The notes beneath the pieces were generated by a model that did not search any database, was not told the origin of the DNA, and worked only from the letters and a program-made list of their open reading frames with translations. This document shows positions 45,577-59,574 of a stretch of 64,000 nucleotides of DNA, piece by piece (the first letter of the stretch is position 1; each line of letters starts with the position of its first letter). Position numbers and translations under genes: made by a program. Source of the DNA: Streptomyces alfalfae (GTDB lineage Bacteria; Actinomycetota; Actinomycetes; Streptomycetales; Streptomycetaceae); NCBI RefSeq assembly GCF_004127445.1, contig NZ_QEXM01000003.1:171201-235200 (forward strand), in the 5' to 3' direction.

Positions 45577-48500
45577 TCACAACGGCTGGTGCCTGAACGG
45601 CTGGGGCTGCTCACCGGAGAATCCGGCTTCGAGTTCGTCGATCTGGTGTTGTGCGAGGTCGAGGAGGTGGAAGTCGGACGGGGTGTGTCCGCCTGCCGCG
45701 GGGTCGGCGGCGTGGGCGGCCAGGCCGGCCAGCATCTTCAGCCAGGTCTCGCCGAGCCGCCGGGCGTCGGCTTCCTCCAGCAGCCGGCTCGCCCAGCTCA
45801 GCGTGAGCGTCAGCTCGGGCCCGGCGGCGGTGTCCCTCACCACCGCGCCGGCGTCCACCACGTGCGTGGCGGGCATGCCCGGGTCGACCGAACCGCCGAT
45901 CGCGGTCTCGCCGGCCGGCTGCCAGGGGCCGACCGGGCCTGCGCCGGCGCCACCGCCCGCTTCGGCGCCCGCCGCGAACCGGCCCAGGTAGTTGAAGCCG
46001 ATCGGCGCGGCGGGCGCGGCCCGCAGGACCGGCCCCGTCACGGGGTTGAGATGGCGCAGCAGTTCATGGCCGAGGCCGTCCCCGGGCACCGCCCTGGCCT
46101 GTTCCTTGACGGCCTTCACCAAGCTACCGGCAGCGCTGCCGCCCGCCATAGCGGCGTCCAAGTGCTCAGCGGCCACCTCCAGGCGCACCGGACGCACACT
46201 GGTGAACCAGCCGACCGTGCGCAGCAGGTCCACGCCGTCCAGCGGCTCGCGGCCGTGGCCCTCGACGTCGACGAGGAGCCCCGCGGCGGTGTCCGGCCGC
46301 CAGTGCCCCACCGCGCCCGCGAGCGTCGCGAGGAGGATGTCGTCGACCCCGCAGTGGAAGGCGGCCGTGGCCCGGCCCACCAGCGTGGCCGCCTGTTCGA
46401 GCGGCAGCGTCCAGGTGTGGTGCAGCAGGGTGTCAACGGTGTCCAGGTCCCGGTCCAACTCCGCTGCTCCGAGCGGCGGTCGGGGCTTGCCGAGCAGGGT
46501 GAGCCAGGCGTCGAGCTCGGCGGTCCGCGCCTCGCCTGCCGCCTGTGCCGCGAGCAGCTCCGCCCAGCGGCGGAAGGACGTGCCCACCGGGTCGAGCACC
46601 GCTTCGCGGCCTGCCGCCGCCGCCTCGCACGCCGCCCGCAGGTCCGGCACGAGGACGCGCCAGGACACCCCGTCCACCACCAGGTGGTGCGCCACCAGCA
46701 CGACGCGCCCGGTGCGGCCGGGCCCCGCGTCGACCCAGACCGCCCGCGCGAGGACGCCGGACGCGGGGTCGAGGCGTTCCACCGCCGCACGCGCCGCGCG
46801 GCCCGCGATCTCGTCCAGCGCGGCATCGGCGGCGTCCCCCGCGTCCACGCGGTCGACCAGACCGGCGGCGTCCACCGAGCCCCGCTCGCCGACGATCAGC
46901 TTCGGCTCGCCGGGCACCGTGCGCGCCCGCAGCATGTCGTGCGTGTCGAGCAGGGCGCCGAGTCCTGCCGCCAGCGTCGGCGTGCCGAGGTCCGCCGGGG
47001 CGCCGAGGACCATCCACTGCGCGAAGCCGGGGCGCGCCGCCCGCTCGCCGAGCGCCCGCATCACGGGCGTCCAGGGCACCTCGCCGACGCCGATGTCGGT
47101 GACGGCGGGCTCGGACCCCGGGGTCTCCGCCACCTGGGCCAGGCGCTCGGGGGTCTTCTCCTCGAAGACCTGCCGTGACGTCAGCAGGAGCCCCGCGCGG
47201 CGCGCCCGCGAGGCGAGCTGCATCGACATGATCGAGTCGCCGCCCAGCTCGAAGAAGCTGTCGCCGACCCCGACCCGCTCCAGGCCGAGCACCTCGGCGA
47301 ACAGCTCGCACAGGACTCGCTCGTCCGCCGTGCGCGGCCTCCCGTCCGTCACCCGTCCGGCGAAGTCGGGCGCGGGCAGGGCCGCCCGGTCCACCTTGCC
47401 GTTGACGGTCAGCGGCAGCCGGTCGAGCGGCACGAACGCCGAGGGCACCATGTGCTCCGGCACGCGTTCCCGTACGTGGGCGGGCAGTTCGGCGGCCCAG
47501 GCGGTGGCGTCGTCCGCGCCGCCGGGGTGCCGCGCGGGGTCCGCGACGACGTACGCGACGAGGCGGCCGCCGTCGGCGTGGTCCCCGCGCACGACGGCGA
47601 CGGCCTGCACGACGTCCGGGTGCGCGGTCAGGGCCGCCTCGATCTCGCCCGGTTCGACGCGGTGGCCCCGGATCTTGAGCTGGTCGTCGGCCCGGCCCAC
47701 GAAGAGCAGTTCGCCCCCGGCCGTCCACCGCGCCACGTCCCCGGTGCGGTACATCCGCTCCCCCGCCCCGAACGGGCAGGCCACGAACCGCTCCGCCGAG
47801 AGCCCCGCCCGCCCCAGGTAGCCGCGCGCGAGTCCGGCCCCGGCGACGTACAGCTCACCGGCCACTCCGGGTGGCGCCGGCAGCAGGAACTCATCGAGGA
47901 CGAACGCCCGTACGCCCACCATCGGGCGCCCCATGGGCACCAGGTCGCCACCCGGCGTCAGCGGGGCGCTCATCGCGGCGCAGACCGTGGTCTCCGTGGG
48001 GCCGTAGGCGTTCACCATCCGCCGGCCGGGCGCCCACCGGTCCACGAGTCCGCGCGGGCACGCCTCACCCGCGACGACGACGGTCTCCAGCTCGTCCGGC
48101 AGCCGTTCCTCGGCCGCGAGGACGCTCGGCGGCACGGTGACGTGGCTCGCCCGCGCCCGGCGCACCGCCTCGTCGAGCGACACCCGTGGCGGCAGGTCGT
48201 CCGCCGGGGGCACCACCAGCGCCGCGCCCGAGAGGAACGCCATGCAGAGTTCGGAGACCGCCGCGTCGAAGCTCAGCGAGGCGAACTGGAGCACGCGCGA
48301 GTCCGCCCGTACCCCGAAGCGGCCGATCTGCGCCCGCGCGAGGTCGCCGAGTCCCGTGTGGGTGACGACGACGCCCTTGGGCGTGCCCGTCGACCCCGAT
48401 GTGTAGATCACGTACGCGGCGTCGGCGGCCCCCAGGGGCGCGCTCCGCTCGTCGGCGCGCACCGGGCCGCCCGCGCACCGGCTGACCTCCTCCGCGACAT

Positions 48501-51500
48501 GCGGGTCGTCGGTCACCACGATCCGGCCGGGGAACCCGGCGGGCACCGCGGCCCGCGAGCGCTCGGCGCACAGCACGACCGACGGGGCCGCGTCGCCCAG
48601 CATGTACGCGATGCGCTCCGCCGGGTATCGGGCGTCCACCGGCACGAACGCCCCGCCGGCCATCGACACGGCGAGCAGTGACACGACCATGGTGGCCGAC
48701 CGCTCGCCGACGACGGCCACCCGGCACTCCGGCCCGACGCCGTGCCGCACCAGATACCGCCCGAGGCGCCCGGCCGAGTCCGCCAACTCCCGGTAGGAGA
48801 AAGCATGTTCACCCGGGTCGAGCGCCACCGCGTCGGGCGTGCGCTCCGCCTGCCGCGCGAACAGCTCGGGCAGCGGCGCCGCATCGGACGCCGCCTGCGG
48901 GGAGCCGTTCCACTCCCGTACGACGAGGTCGCGCCCGGCGGCGGCCACGGTGTCCACCCGGCCCACGGGCGTCGCCGGGTCGGCGACGAACTGCTCCAGG
49001 ACGCGCACCAGCGACCCGACCAGTTCCTCGGCGCGGGCCCGGTCGCACACGTCGGGGCGGAAGACGAAGTCGCCGTGCAGGGGCTCTCCGGGTGACACCA
49101 CGAAGGTCAGGGGGTAGTGCCCCATGTCCCGGGGTGTGCCCGCCGGGGTGATGCGCGGGGAGTGCGGGTCGGAGGCCTCCGCGGGCGGGTGGGGGTAGTT
49201 CTCGTACACCACGAGCGTGTCGAACGTCGCCGCCCGCCCCGCGTGCTGCCGTATCTCGGCGAGGCCCAGGTGCTGGTGGGCCATGAGCGCCGCCTGACGC
49301 TCCTGCAAGGCGGTGAGCATGTCGCAGACGGGCTGCCCCGCCGTCAGCGGCACCCGTACGGGCACGGTGTTGATGAACAGGCCGACCGCCGACTCCGCTC
49401 CCGGCAGGTCGGTGGGCCTGCCCGCAACGGTCGCCCCGAACACCACGTCGGTGCGGCGGGCGAGCCGGGCGAGGAGCAGCGCCCACGCGCCCTGGACCAG
49501 GGTGTTGACGGTGAGTCCGCGGCTCCGGGCCAGTCCGGCGACGCCCCGCGACAGCTCGGCGGGGAACGCGAACCGGATGCGGTCGGGCTCCATCGGCACC
49601 CGTACCGACTCCTCGGGCACGACCAGGGTCGGCGCGTCGAGTCCGGCGAGCTCGGTCCGCCAGGCGTCGCGTGCGGCCTCCTTGTCCTGCCGGTCCAGCC
49701 ACGCCAGGTAGTCGCGGTAGGACGTCACGGGCGGCAGGCTCCGCTCGCCGCCGACGGCGTGCGCCGCGTACGCCGCCCGCAGGTCGGTGACGAGGACCGG
49801 CAGGGACCAGCCGTCCATCGTGATGTGGTGGCTGGTGATGACGAGGCGGTGCCGGTCGTCGCCGACCCGGATCAGGAGGAGCCGCAGCAGCGGGGCGCGC
49901 GTCACGTCGATGCGTGCCGCCCGCTCCTCCTCGGCCAGGCGTTCCGCCTCCGCCAGGGCTCGTGCCTCCGGGAGGTCCGACACGTCGGCCTCGCGCCAGG
50001 GCAGTCCGACGTCCCGCGCCACGGCCTGCACGGCCTCGCCCGACGCGAGGCGGTGGAAGCTCGCCCGCAGGATCGGATGCCTGCGCAGCACCGTCTCCCA
50101 CGCGGCGCGCAGCCGGTCCGCGTCCAGCGGCCCGTCCAGGGTGAGGGCCCGCTGGCCCTCGTAGACGTCCGGCGCGGCCTCGTCGAAGGTGGCGTGGAAG
50201 AGCATGCCCGACTGGAGCGGCGACAGCGGCCATACGTCCTCCAGGCCGGGGACCGCCGTCTCCAGCTCCTCGACCTCGTGCTGTGTCAGGGTGTCGCGGA
50301 GGAAGTCACCGGGCGTGTGCCCGCCCGCGCCGGTCTCCTCGGTGTGCGCGGCGAGGCCCGCGAGCGTCGCCGCCCAGGCCCGGCCGAGCCGTTCGGCGTC
50401 CTCCTCGGTGACCAGCAGGCCGGGGTGGCTGAGGGTGAGCGTCAGCTCGGGCCCGTCCGGGGTGTCCCGCACCGCGGCCCCGGCCTCGACGGCGTGGGTG
50501 GCGGGCATGCCGGGGTCGGCCGAACCGCCGATCGCGCTCTCCCCCGCCGGCTGCCAGAGGCCGTCGGCGGAGGCCGGGCCCGCTGCGAACCGGCCCAGGT
50601 AGTTGAAGCCGATCTGCGCGCACGGGGCAGCCTCAAGAGCGGGGGCGGTCGCGGGGTTGAGGTGGCGCAGCAGTGCGTGGCCGAGCCCGTCGCCGGGCAC
50701 CGCCCGCACCTGCTCCTTGACCGCCTTGAGCAGTCGGCCGGCCGCGCGGCCGCCCGTCCGCGCCTCGTCGAGGTCCACCCCGGCCACGGTGAGGCGTACG
50801 GGGTGGGAGCTGGTGAACCAGCCGACCGTGCGGGACAGGTCCGCGCCCCCGACCGGTTCGCGGCCGTGCCCCTCGACGTCGACGAGGAGCCCCGCGGCGG
50901 TCTCGGGCCGCCAGTGCGCGACCGCGCCCGCGAGGGCGGCGAGCAGGACGGTGTCGACTCCGCAGTGGAAGGCCGCCGCGGTCCTGCCCACCAGCGTGGC
51001 CGCCTGCCCGGCCGGCAGCGTCCAGGAGGTCCGGCGCAGGGTCCGCACGGTGTCCACGGCCGGGTCGAGGGCGCGGGTTCCCACGGGACGCCGGTCCTCG
51101 CCGAGCAGGGTCAGCCAAACGTCGAGTTCGGCGGTGCGCCGCTCGTCGGCGGCCTCCGCCACCAGCAGTTCCGCCCAGCGCCTGAACGAGGTCGCGACCG
51201 GTGCGGGGCGCGGCTCGTGCCCGGCCGCCGCCGCCTCGCAGGCGGCCCGCAGGTCCGGTACGAGGACCCGCCAGGACACCCCGTCCACCACCAGGTGGTG
51301 CGCGACGACCACCAGGTGCCCGGGGTGCTCGGGGCCGGCGTCCACCCACACCGCGCGCACCATCGCGCCCGATGCCGGGTCGAGGTGACCCGCCGCCTCG
51401 CGCGCCGCCCGCTCCGCGACGTCGTGGCTCTCACCGGGCGCCGCGGGGACCCGGGACACCAGGGCGGCGGCGTCCACCGTCCCCGGCTCCCCGACGACCA

Positions 51501-54500
51501 GCTTCGGCTCGCCGGGGACCGCGCGGGCCCGCAGCATGTCGTGCGTGTCCAGGACGGCGCCGAGACCGGCGGCCACCACGTCGAGCCCCAGCGCGGCCGG
51601 GACGCCGAGGATCACCCACTGCGCGAACCCTGGCCCCGTGGCGCGCTCGCCGAACGCCCGCATCACCGGCGTCCAGGGCACGTCGCCCACACCCACGTCG
51701 GCGGCCACGTTCTCCGGCCCGGCCGCGGTGACGACCCGTGCGAGCCGTTCCGGCGTCTTCTCCTCGAAGACCTGCCGCGGCGTCACCACGAGGCCCGCCT
51801 CCCTGGCCCGCGCGGCGAGCTGCATGGAGCTGATCGAGTCACCGCCCAGCTCGAAGAAGCCGTCCTCGGCCCCGACCCGCTCCATGCCGAGCACGTCCGC
51901 GAACAGCCCGCACAGAAGGCGCTCGGTCCCGGTGCGCGGCGCGCGCCCCGTCACCCGGGCGGCGAAGTCCGGCGCGGGCAGCGCGCCCCGGTCGAGTTTG
52001 CCGTTGACGGTCAGCGGCAGGGCGTCGAGGACGACGACCGCCGCAGGGACCATGTACTCCGGGAGCCGGTCCGCCAGGTGGTCCCGCAGCTCCCGCCCGT
52101 CCACGTCCGCACTCCCCGGGACCGGGACCACGTACCCGACGAGCCGCCGCTCCCCCGGGACGTCCTGACGCGCGAGCACCACGGCCCGCGCGACCGCCTC
52201 GTGCCGGGCGAGCACCGCCCGCACCTCGTCCGGCTCCACCCGGAACCCCCGCACCTTGACCTGCTCGTCCGCGCGCCCCGCGAACAGCAGCTCTCCCTCG
52301 GGCGTCCAGCGGGCCAGGTCGCCCGTCCGGTACATGCGGTCCGCGTCACCGGGCCCGCGGAAGGGGTTCGCGACGAACCGCTGGGCGGTCAGGTCGGGCC
52401 GGTGGAGGTAGCCGCGGGCCAGGCCGGGGCCGACGACGTACAGCTCACCGACGGCGCCGGGGGCGACCGGCTTCAGGAAGTCGTCGAGGACGTACACCCG
52501 GCTGTTGACGAGCGGACGCCCGACCGGCACGGGGCCGTCCGCGGTCGCGCGCAGCGGTTCGCTCATCGCGGCGCAGACGGTCACCTCCGTCGGTCCGTAG
52601 GCGTTGACGAGACGGCGGTCGGCCCACCGCTCGGCCAGCCGCGGCGGGCACTCCTCACCCGCGACGATCAGGGTCTCCACGGTGTCCGGGAGCGTGTCCA
52701 CCGTCGCGAGGACCGAGGGCGGCACCGTCATGTGCGTCACCCCGAACTCGGCGGCGACGTCCGCGAGCGGGACGTGCGGCGGCAGCCGGTCCGCGCCCGC
52801 CACCACGAGCGCCGCTCCCGAGAGGAGCGCCATGCACAGCTCGGAGACGGCGGCGTCGAAGCTCCAGGACGCCAGTTGCAGGACGCGGGAGGCGGGGCGT
52901 ACGGCGAACCGCTCGATCTGGCCGGTGGCGAGGTTGCCGAGGCCGGCGTGGGTGACCACGACGCCCTTCGGCGTCCCCGTCGAGCCGGACGTGTAGATGA
53001 CGTAGGCGGTGTCCGTCGCGCGTCCCCCGCCATGATCCGTCCGATGTGGGTGGCCGTCGTGCGTCGGGAGCGTTCCGTCGTACGGCCACCGGGGCACGTC
53101 CGCCGGGAGCACCGGCTCGGTCGTGGCCGTGCACACCACCAGCGCGGGGCGGGCGTCGTCCAGCACGTGCGCGATCCGCTCGGCGGGGTAGGCCGGGTCC
53201 ACCGGGACGAACGCCGCTCCCGCCTTGGCCGCGCCCAGCAGGACCGCGACGACGTCGGCCGAGCGTTCCATCACCACGCCGACGAGGTCGCCCCTGCGCA
53301 CACCGCGCGCCCGCAACCCGTGCGCCACGTGGTCGGCGGCCCGGTCGAGCCGCGCGTACGTCCACCGCCGGTCCGCCGCGATCACCGCCACCGCGTCCGG
53401 CGTCCGCCGCACCTGCGCTGCGAACAGCTCGCCGAGCGTCCCCGCCGGGACGGGCCCGTCGGTGGCGTTCCACCGGTCGAGCACCGACGACCGCTCGGCC
53501 TCCTCCAGTACGTCGACGTCGCCCACCCGCAGCGCCGGATCGGCGGTGAGCTGCTCAAGGACGCGGACGAGCTGCCTGCCCGCCCGCAGGGCCTGCCGCC
53601 CGTCGCACACGTCCGGCCGGTAGGTGACGCGGACGCCCAGACGCTCGTCGGGCACGACACCGACGGCCAGCGGGTAGTGCGTCCCGATCCGGCTGTCCAC
53701 CTGGGTGAGCGTGACGCCGGTGCCCGCCGGGCCGGGGTCCGGCCGGGGCGCGGCGCCGCGCGGGTAGCTCTCGAACATCAGCATCGTGTCGAAGACGGCT
53801 CCCGCCCCACCGGCCGCCTGGATCTCGGAGAGGCCGATGTGCTGATGCGCCATCAAGCCGGTCTGTCGCGCTTGCAGTTCTTCCAGCATGGCGAGGACGG
53901 GCTGCCGGGCGTCGAGCCGCACGCGGACCGGCAGCGTGTTGATGAACAGGCCGATCGTCGACTCCACGCCGGGGATCTCCGCGGGGCGCCCCGCGACCGT
54001 GGTGCCGAACACCACGTCGGTGCGCCGGGCCAGACGCGCGAGGACGAGCGCCCACGCTCCCTGCGCCACGGTGTTCACCGTCAGCCCCCGGGTGCGGGCC
54101 AGTTCGGTCACGGCGCGGGTCGCCTCGCGCGACAGGCGAACCGAGCGTTCCTCGCACGGGACGGGGGCACTGCCCGACTCCGCCGGGGCCACGAGGGTCG
54201 GCTCGTCGGCCCCCGCCAGCTCCTCGCGCCAGGCGGCCCGTGCCGCTTCCTTGTCCTGCCGGTCCAGCCACGCCAGGTAGTCGCCGTACGAGGCCGTGCG
54301 TCCGGGCGGGGACGGCTCGCCCGGCGTCGCGTAGGCGGCGGCCACCTCGGCGAGCAGGATCGGCGTCGACCAGCCGTCCGCCACGATGTGGTGGCTGGTG
54401 ACGACCAGGCGGTGCCGCCGCTCGCCGACGCGGATCAGGAGCAGCCGCAGCAGGGGCGCCGCCGTCAGGTCGAGGCGTTCGGCCGCCTCGGACGCGGCGA

Positions 54501-57500
54501 GGCGCTCCGCCTCGGCGAGCGCCTCGGCCTCCGTACGGTCCGACAGGTCGACCTCACGCCAGGGCAGTTCCGCCTCCCGCGCCACGACCTGCACGGCCTC
54601 GCCCGACGCGAGGCGGTGGAAACTCGCGCGCAGCGCGTCGTGCCGCGCGATCAGCCCCTGCCACGCGGCCCGCAGCCTGGCGGCGTCCAGCGGCCCGTCC
54701 ACGGCGAGCACACGCTGACTCTGATAGGCGTCAGGGCTTTCCGTGGCGGCGGACCCGGGGGGCCGCCCGTCGGGGTGGGGGCCTCGGATGCCGGGGTCGG
54801 GGTCGGGCATGTCGGCCTTGTGGCCTTCCCCGGCGGCCTTCGGGGCCTCCCCGTCGAACAGGGCGTGGAACAGCATGCCTTCCTGCAGCGGCGACAGCGG
54901 CCATACGTCGGCCAGGTCCGGCACCGCGGCCTCCAGCCGTTCGACTCCGTCCTGCGTCAGGGCTCCGGCGGCCAGGAGCGGGAAGTCGCGGGGCGTGTGG
55001 CCGCCCGCGCCGGGGCTCGCCGTGTGCTCCGCGAGACCGCCGAGCAGCCGCGTCCAGGTGTTGCCGATCCGCTCGGCCTCCCGCTCCCCGAGGACGGCGC
55101 CCGGCCAGCTCAGCCGCAGCTCCAGCGCGGGTCCCTCCGGGGTGTCCCGCACGGCCACGTTCGCCTCCAGGGCGTGCGGGAGGGGCGTGTCGGGGTGGAC
55201 GGAGCCGCCGATGGCGGTCCCACCGGTCGGCTGCCAGGGGACGCCCGTGCCGGTGTCCCCCGGGGCGAACCGGCCGAGGTAGTTGAAGCCGATCTGCGGG
55301 GCGGGCGCGGCCTCCAGGGCGGGGGCGGTCGCGGGGTTGAGGTGGCGCAGCAGTGCGTGGCCGAGCCCGTCGCCCGGCACGGCCCGCGCCTGCTCCTTGA
55401 CGGTCTTCAGGAGTCTGCCCGCGTCGGCGCCGCCCGCCAGGGCCCGGGAGAGGTCGATCCCCGTCACGTCCAGGCGCACGGGCCGGGCGGTGGTGAACCA
55501 GCCCACCGTGCGTGACAGGTCCACGTCCCCGATCGGCTCCCGGCCGTGCCCCTCGACGTCGACCAGGATTTCCGGGGCGGCGTCCGGCCGGCAGTGCGCG
55601 ACGGCGCCCGCCAAGGCGGCCAGGAGCACGTCGTCCACGCCGCAGTGGAACGCGTTCGGCATCCGGCTCAGCACCGACGCGGCCCGGGCCGGCGGCACGA
55701 TCCACGAGCGCTGGCGCAGGGTGCGTACGGTGTCGACGTCCGGGTCGAGCGCACGGTGCCCGAGCGGAGCCTGTGGCGAGGGGCCGAGCAGGGTCAGCCA
55801 GTCCGCCAGCTCGGCGGCCCGCCGCTCACCGGCAGCCTCCGTGGCCAGCAGCTCCGCCCAGCGGCGGAACGAGGTCCCCACCGGGTCGAGGCGCGGTGTG
55901 CGCCCGGCGGCAGCGGCCTCGCAGGCGGCCCGCAGGTCCGCCGTCAGCACCCGCCAGGACATGCCGTCCACCGCCGAGTGGTGGGCCACGAGCACCAGTC
56001 GGCCCATCTGGCCGGGCCCTGCGTCGACCCACACCGCCCGGACCATCACACCGGCGCTCGGATCGAGCAGTTCCACGGCCGTGCGGGCCGCCCGCCCCGC
56101 GACCTCGTCCAAGGCCGCGTCGGCTGCCTCACCCGCCTCCACGCCCACGCGCTCGACGAGACGCCCCGCGTCCACGGAACCCGGTGCGCCCACCCGCGAC
56201 GTGTACTCCCCGGGGATCGTGCGGGACCGCAGCATGGCGTGGGTGTCCAGTACGGCGTTGAGCCCGGCGGTGAGGACGTCGAGGCCCAGGTCGGCGGGTG
56301 CGCCGAGCACCACCCACTGCGCGAACCGGGGGTCGGCGGCACGCTCGCCGAGGGCCCGCATCACCGGCGTCCAGGGCACCTCGCCCACGCCGTCGTCGTG
56401 CGCCGGGCCGGCCTTGCCGGCCCGCTCCGAGACGGTCGCGAGGCGTTCGGGCGTCTTCTCCTCGAAGACCTGGCGGGGAGTGACCACGAGTCCAGAACGG
56501 CGTGCGCGTGAGGCCAGTTGCATGGAACTGATCGAGTCGCCGCCGAGCGCGAAGAAGCTGTCCTCTGCCCCGACCCGCTCCAGGCCGAGCACATCGGCGA
56601 ACACATCGCACAGGACGCGTTCGGCCTCATTACGCGGTTCGCGGCCGGTGGTGCGGGAGGCGAAGTCGGGCGCGGGCAGGGCGGCCCGGTCGACCTTGCC
56701 GTTCGGCGTGAGCGGCAGCTCCTCCAGAACGACCAGGGCCGCAGGAACCATGTACTCGGGAAGGCGTTCCGCCACGTACGCCCGCAGATCCCGCGAGCCA
56801 AGGCCTTGGTCGTCCACGGTCACGTAGCCGACCAGCCGCTTGTCGCCGGGGCCGCCGTCCTGGCGGGCCAGCACCACCGCCTGCCGCACCGCGGCATGCC
56901 CGGCAAGGACCGCCTCCACCTCACCCGGCTCGACCCGGAACCCACGGATCTTCACCTGCTCATCCGCACGCCCCGCGAACAGCAACTCGCCCTCGGACGT
57001 CCAGCGGGCCACATCACCCGTCCGGTACATCCGGCCGCCACCCGCACCGAACGGACACGCCACGAACCGCTCGGCCGTGACCCCCGACCGCCGCAGATAC
57101 CCCTGCGCCAGGCCCGTACCGGCCACGTACACCTCACCGGTCACCCCCGGGCCCACCGGCCGCAGGAACGCGTCCAGGACATACACCTGCCGGTTCGCCA
57201 ACGGCCGCCCGATCGGCAGCACCGACCGCCCCGGCACGCCCACCGGCAGCACATGCCACGTCGCGCACAGCGTGACCTCCGTCGGCCCGTACAGATGCCG
57301 CACCGCCACGTCCGGACACGCCTCACGCACCCGCGCCACCGCCCCGGCCGGAACCACGTCCCCGCCGGTCAGCACCTCACGCAACCCGGCGAAACACTCC
57401 GGGGACTCCTCCGCAAGCACCCGGAACAACCCCGCCGTCACATGCACCGACGTCACACCCTCGGCCACCGCCGCACGCACCCGACCCGCGTCAACGACAC

Positions 57501-59574
57501 CCGAACCCGCCACCACCACCCGGGCACCCACCACCAACGGCACCCACACCTCGAACAACGACACATCAAACGCATGCGGAGCATGCATCAACACCGCATC
57601 ACCACTGCCCACCGACCACCCCGCATCCCCCACCAACCCCGCCACACACCCATGCGGCACCGCCACACCCTTCGGCACACCCGTCGACCCCGACGTGTAC
57701 ATCACATACGCCACGTCATCCGCACCCACCGCGACGCCGGCCACGGGACACCTGTCGATGGCCGACATCACCTCGGCGTCGTCCAGGACCACCGTCTTCA
57801 GCGCGACACCGTCAGGAACCACCCCACGCGTGCGCCGCTCACACAGCACCACCACCGGATCGGAGTCCGCCAGCAGGAACGCCACCCGGTCCGCCGGATA
57901 CCCCGGGTCCACCGGCACATACGCGGCACCCGCCCACCACACACCCAACAAAGCCACCAGCAGATCGGCCGACCGCTCCATCACCACCGCGACACGATCA
58001 CCACGACCCACACCACAACCCACCAGATACGCCGCCACACACCCCGCACGCTCACCCAACTCCGCATACGACAAACACACTTCACCACCCGCGACAGCCA
58101 CCGCGTCCGGCGTCCGCTCCACCTGCCGCGCCAACAACCCCGGCACGGAAGAACCCGGCACCGGCTCCGCCGTCGCGTTCCAGGCCACCACCACCCGCTC
58201 CCGCACCGAAGGACCCGCCACGTCCACCCGGCCCACCGGCACCGACGGATCGGCCACCACCTGCTCAAGGACCCGCGTCAGGCACTGTCCGAGACCGGTG
58301 ACCGTTCGCCGGTCCAGCAGGTCGGGGCGGTACGAGAAGCGGACGTGGAGGCGGTCGGCCATGAGGACGCCGAGGGTCAGGGGGTAGTTGGTGGCCTGAC
58401 GGCCCGGGGAGACGGTGAAGGTGACGCCGGCGGGGGCGGCCGGCCTCGCGGGCGGGGTGGGGTAGTTCTCGTAGACCACGAGCGTGTCGAAGACCGCGCC
58501 GGAGCCCGCCGACCTCTGGATCTCCGCGAGCCCCATGTGCTGGTGGGGCAGCAGGCCGGACTGACGGGACTGGAGCTTCGCCAGCATGTCGGCGAGCGGC
58601 TGTCGGCCGTCGAGGCGTACCCGTACGGGCAGGGTGTTGATGAGCAGGCCCACCATCGACTCCACGCCAGGCAGTTCCGCGGGGCGGCCCGCGACGGTCG
58701 CGCCGAACACCACGTCCGTGCGTCCGGTGAGGTGTGCGAGGACCAGGGCCCAGGCTCCCTGGACGAGGGTGTTGGCCGTCAGGCCGCGCACCCGGGCCGC
58801 CTCCGTGAGCGCCCGGGTGGTCGCCTCGGGCAGGCGCACCGTCAGCTCGTCCGGCAGCACCGGTGTGCCGCCCGGGTCCGCCGGGGCGATCAGGGTGGGC
58901 TCGTCGGCCCCGGCCAGCTCCTCGCGCCAGGCCGCCCGCGCCGCCTCCTTGTCCTGCCGGCCCAGCCACACCAGGTAGTCCCGGTACGGAACGGTTCTCG
59001 CGAGCACCGAGGCGTCGCCGGCCGCCTCGTACACCTGTGAGAGTTCGTCGAGGAGGACCGGCATCGACCAACCGTCCATCAGCAGGTGGTGCGAGGTCAC
59101 GACGAGGCGGTGCCGGTTGTCGTCGAGCCGGATGAGGAGCAGGCGGAGCAGGGGCGGGGCCGTCAGGTCGAGGCGTTCCTCCTGTTCCCGCGCGGCCAGT
59201 TCGTCGGCGCGGGCCGAGCGGTCGGGTTCGGCGAGGCCGGACACGTCGGCCTGGCGCCAAGGTGTCGTCACATTGCGGGTGATGAGCTGGACGGCCTCGC
59301 CCGACTTCCTGCGGTGGAAGCTGGCCCGCAGCGCCGCGTGCCGGCCGAGGAGCGCTCCCCATGACCTGCGGAGCCGGTGCGTGTTCAGGGGGCCTTCGAT
59401 CGTCAGCAGGAACTGCACGGCGTAGACGTCGGGGCCCCGGTCGTCGAAGTCGGCGTGGAAGAGCAGGCCTTCCTGGAGCGGCGACAGGGGCCATACGCCG
59501 GCCAGGGCGGAGCCGTTGGCCGGGGTCCTGGCCGCTGACCGGGTCGCGCCATGGGCGGCAGTCGGAGTCTTCAC
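45577..59574 (-). CDS. NRPS, three modules each C-A-T-E (Hpg, Tyr, Tyr)
   Basis: A 4665-residue synthetase. Every module is C-A-T-E with intact HHxxxDG motifs in its C and E domains. Carrier serines are at about 1014, 2580 and 4114 (GGDSI, the type preceding E domains). The C domains are DCL type ([10 protein letters not shown]). Codes: module 1 D-V-F-H-L-G-L-L-C-K, close to 4-hydroxyphenylglycine; modules 2 and 3 D-A-S-T-(I/V)-A-A-V-C-K, the tyrosine or beta-hydroxytyrosine code of vancomycin-type lines. Predicted output is D-Hpg, D-Tyr, D-Tyr. Module 2's C domain has an insertion of about 40 residues rich in Pro/Gly/Asp at about 1570-1612. The start is a GTG overlapping the upstream NRPS stop (GTGA) with GAGGAGG ahead; the frame is open farther upstream but antisense to no function. 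Confidence 0.93.
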   Translation of the reverse strand: MKTPTAAHGATRSAARTPANGSALAGVWPLSPLQEGLLFHADFDDRGPDVYAVQFLLTIEGPLNTHRLRRSWGALLGRHAALRASFHRRKSGEAVQLITRNVTTPWRQADVSGLAEPDRSARADELAAREQEERLDLTAPPLLRLLLIRLDDNRHRLVVTSHHLLMDGWSMPVLLDELSQVYEAAGDASVLARTVPYRDYLVWLGRQDKEAARAAWREELAGADEPTLIAPADPGGTPVLPDELTVRLPEATTRALTEAARVRGLTANTLVQGAWALVLAHLTGRTDVVFGATVAGRPAELPGVESMVGLLINTLPVRVRLDGRQPLADMLAKLQSRQSGLLPHQHMGLAEIQRSAGSGAVFDTLVVYENYPTPPARPAAPAGVTFTVSPGRQATNYPLTLGVLMADRLHVRFSYRPDLLDRRTVTGLGQCLTRVLEQVVADPSVPVGRVDVAGPSVRERVVVAWNATAEPVPGSSVPGLLARQVERTPDAVAVAGGEVCLSYAELGERAGCVAAYLVGCGVGRGDRVAVVMERSADLLVALLGVWWAGAAYVPVDPGYPADRVAFLLADSDPVVVLCERRTRGVVPDGVALKTVVLDDAEVMSAIDRCPVAGVAVGADDVAYVMYTSGSTGVPKGVAVPHGCVAGLVGDAGWSVGSGDAVLMHAPHAFDVSLFEVWVPLVVGARVVVAGSGVVDAGRVRAAVAEGVTSVHVTAGLFRVLAEESPECFAGLREVLTGGDVVPAGAVARVREACPDVAVRHLYGPTEVTLCATWHVLPVGVPGRSVLPIGRPLANRQVYVLDAFLRPVGPGVTGEVYVAGTGLAQGYLRRSGVTAERFVACPFGAGGGRMYRTGDVARWTSEGELLFAGRADEQVKIRGFRVEPGEVEAVLAGHAAVRQAVVLARQDGGPGDKRLVGYVTVDDQGLGSRDLRAYVAERLPEYMVPAALVVLEELPLTPNGKVDRAALPAPDFASRTTGREPRNEAERVLCDVFADVLGLERVGAEDSFFALGGDSISSMQLASRARRSGLVVTPRQVFEEKTPERLATVSERAGKAGPAHDDGVGEVPWTPVMRALGERAADPRFAQWVVLGAPADLGLDVLTAGLNAVLDTHAMLRSRTIPGEYTSRVGAPGSVDAGRLVERVGVEAGEAADAALDEVAGRAARTAVELLDPSAGVMVRAVWVDAGPGQMGRLVLVAHHSAVDGMSWRVLTADLRAACEAAAAGRTPRLDPVGTSFRRWAELLATEAAGERRAAELADWLTLLGPSPQAPLGHRALDPDVDTVRTLRQRSWIVPPARAASVLSRMPNAFHCGVDDVLLAALAGAVAHCRPDAAPEILVDVEGHGREPIGDVDLSRTVGWFTTARPVRLDVTGIDLSRALAGGADAGRLLKTVKEQARAVPGDGLGHALLRHLNPATAPALEAAPAPQIGFNYLGRFAPGDTGTGVPWQPTGGTAIGGSVHPDTPLPHALEANVAVRDTPEGPALELRLSWPGAVLGEREAERIGNTWTRLLGGLAEHTASPGAGGHTPRDFPLLAAGALTQDGVERLEAAVPDLADVWPLSPLQEGMLFHALFDGEAPKAAGEGHKADMPDPDPGIRGPHPDGRPPGSAATESPDAYQSQRVLAVDGPLDAARLRAAWQGLIARHDALRASFHRLASGEAVQVVAREAELPWREVDLSDRTEAEALAEAERLAASEAAERLDLTAAPLLRLLLIRVGERRHRLVVTSHHIVADGWSTPILLAEVAAAYATPGEPSPPGRTASYGDYLAWLDRQDKEAARAAWREELAGADEPTLVAPAESGSAPVPCEERSVRLSREATRAVTELARTRGLTVNTVAQGAWALVLARLARRTDVVFGTTVAGRPAEIPGVESTIGLFINTLPVRVRLDARQPVLAMLEELQARQTGLMAHQHIGLSEIQAAGGAGAVFDTMLMFESYPRGAAPRPDPGPAGTGVTLTQVDSRIGTHYPLAVGVVPDERLGVRVTYRPDVCDGRQALRAGRQLVRVLEQLTADPALRVGDVDVLEEAERSSVLDRWNATDGPVPAGTLGELFAAQVRRTPDAVAVIAADRRWTYARLDRAADHVAHGLRARGVRRGDLVGVVMERSADVVAVLLGAAKAGAAFVPVDPAYPAERIAHVLDDARPALVVCTATTEPVLPADVPRWPYDGTLPTHDGHPHRTDHGGGRATDTAYVIYTSGSTGTPKGVVVTHAGLGNLATGQIERFAVRPASRVLQLASWSFDAAVSELCMALLSGAALVVAGADRLPPHVPLADVAAEFGVTHMTVPPSVLATVDTLPDTVETLIVAGEECPPRLAERWADRRLVNAYGPTEVTVCAAMSEPLRATADGPVPVGRPLVNSRVYVLDDFLKPVAPGAVGELYVVGPGLARGYLHRPDLTAQRFVANPFRGPGDADRMYRTGDLARWTPEGELLFAGRADEQVKVRGFRVEPDEVRAVLARHEAVARAVVLARQDVPGERRLVGYVVPVPGSADVDGRELRDHLADRLPEYMVPAAVVVLDALPLTVNGKLDRGALPAPDFAARVTGRAPRTGTERLLCGLFADVLGMERVGAEDGFFELGGDSISSMQLAARAREAGLVVTPRQVFEEKTPERLARVVTAAGPENVAADVGVGDVPWTPVMRAFGERATGPGFAQWVILGVPAALGLDVVAAGLGAVLDTHDMLRARAVPGEPKLVVGEPGTVDAAALVSRVPAAPGESHDVAERAAREAAGHLDPASGAMVRAVWVDAGPEHPGHLVVVAHHLVVDGVSWRVLVPDLRAACEAAAAGHEPRPAPVATSFRRWAELLVAEAADERRTAELDVWLTLLGEDRRPVGTRALDPAVDTVRTLRRTSWTLPAGQAATLVGRTAAAFHCGVDTVLLAALAGAVAHWRPETAAGLLVDVEGHGREPVGGADLSRTVGWFTSSHPVRLTVAGVDLDEARTGGRAAGRLLKAVKEQVRAVPGDGLGHALLRHLNPATAPALEAAPCAQIGFNYLGRFAAGPASADGLWQPAGESAIGGSADPGMPATHAVEAGAAVRDTPDGPELTLTLSHPGLLVTEEDAERLGRAWAATLAGLAAHTEETGAGGHTPGDFLRDTLTQHEVEELETAVPGLEDVWPLSPLQSGMLFHATFDEAAPDVYEGQRALTLDGPLDADRLRAAWETVLRRHPILRASFHRLASGEAVQAVARDVGLPWREADVSDLPEARALAEAERLAEEERAARIDVTRAPLLRLLLIRVGDDRHRLVITSHHITMDGWSLPVLVTDLRAAYAAHAVGGERSLPPVTSYRDYLAWLDRQDKEAARDAWRTELAGLDAPTLVVPEESVRVPMEPDRIRFAFPAELSRGVAGLARSRGLTVNTLVQGAWALLLARLARRTDVVFGATVAGRPTDLPGAESAVGLFINTVPVRVPLTAGQPVCDMLTALQERQAALMAHQHLGLAEIRQHAGRAATFDTLVVYENYPHPPAEASDPHSPRITPAGTPRDMGHYPLTFVVSPGEPLHGDFVFRPDVCDRARAEELVGSLVRVLEQFVADPATPVGRVDTVAAAGRDLVVREWNGSPQAASDAAPLPELFARQAERTPDAVALDPGEHAFSYRELADSAGRLGRYLVRHGVGPECRVAVVGERSATMVVSLLAVSMAGGAFVPVDARYPAERIAYMLGDAAPSVVLCAERSRAAVPAGFPGRIVVTDDPHVAEEVSRCAGGPVRADERSAPLGAADAAYVIYTSGSTGTPKGVVVTHTGLGDLARAQIGRFGVRADSRVLQFASLSFDAAVSELCMAFLSGAALVVPPADDLPPRVSLDEAVRRARASHVTVPPSVLAAEERLPDELETVVVAGEACPRGLVDRWAPGRRMVNAYGPTETTVCAAMSAPLTPGGDLVPMGRPMVGVRAFVLDEFLLPAPPGVAGELYVAGAGLARGYLGRAGLSAERFVACPFGAGERMYRTGDVARWTAGGELLFVGRADDQLKIRGHRVEPGEIEAALTAHPDVVQAVAVVRGDHADGGRLVAYVVADPARHPGGADDATAWAAELPAHVRERVPEHMVPSAFVPLDRLPLTVNGKVDRAALPAPDFAGRVTDGRPRTADERVLCELFAEVLGLERVGVGDSFFELGGDSIMSMQLASRARRAGLLLTSRQVFEEKTPERLAQVAETPGSEPAVTDIGVGEVPWTPVMRALGERAARPGFAQWMVLGAPADLGTPTLAAGLGALLDTHDMLRARTVPGEPKLIVGERGSVDAAGLVDRVDAGDAADAALDEIAGRAARAAVERLDPASGVLARAVWVDAGPGRTGRVVLVAHHLVVDGVSWRVLVPDLRAACEAAAAGREAVLDPVGTSFRRWAELLAAQAAGEARTAELDAWLTLLGKPRPPLGAAELDRDLDTVDTLLHHTWTLPLEQAATLVGRATAAFHCGVDDILLATLAGAVGHWRPDTAAGLLVDVEGHGREPLDGVDLLRTVGWFTSVRPVRLEVAAEHLDAAMAGGSAAGSLVKAVKEQARAVPGDGLGHELLRHLNPVTGPVLRAAPAAPIGFNYLGRFAAGAEAGGGAGAGPVGPWQPAGETAIGGSVDPGMPATHVVDAGAVVRDTAAGPELTLTLSWASRLLEEADARRLGETWLKMLAGLAAHAADPAAGGHTPSDFHLLDLAQHQIDELEAGFSGEQPQPFRHQPL
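56880..58270 (-). other. Segment of atypical base composition covering the Hpg adenylation domain
   Basis: Within module 1 of the middle NRPS, the A domain is written with many G/T-ending codons (GTG, GGT, TGT, TGG-like runs on the coding strand). Flanking domains prefer C-ending codons. On the printed strand this appears as C/A-rich text (CACACC, ACCACC). The change is abrupt near 58,270 and gradual near 56,880. It suggests exchange of this A domain from a different source. Confidence 0.55.

Noticed and set aside
49117..55515. Very long plus-strand open frames (up to about 2100 codons) opposite the NRPS genes, and similar ones at 42490-47178 and 56518-59040
   Set aside because: They are antisense shadows of GC-rich NRPS coding sequence. 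They carry no domain, have skewed Arg/Pro/Gly/His composition, and conflict with the strongly conserved minus-strand frame.
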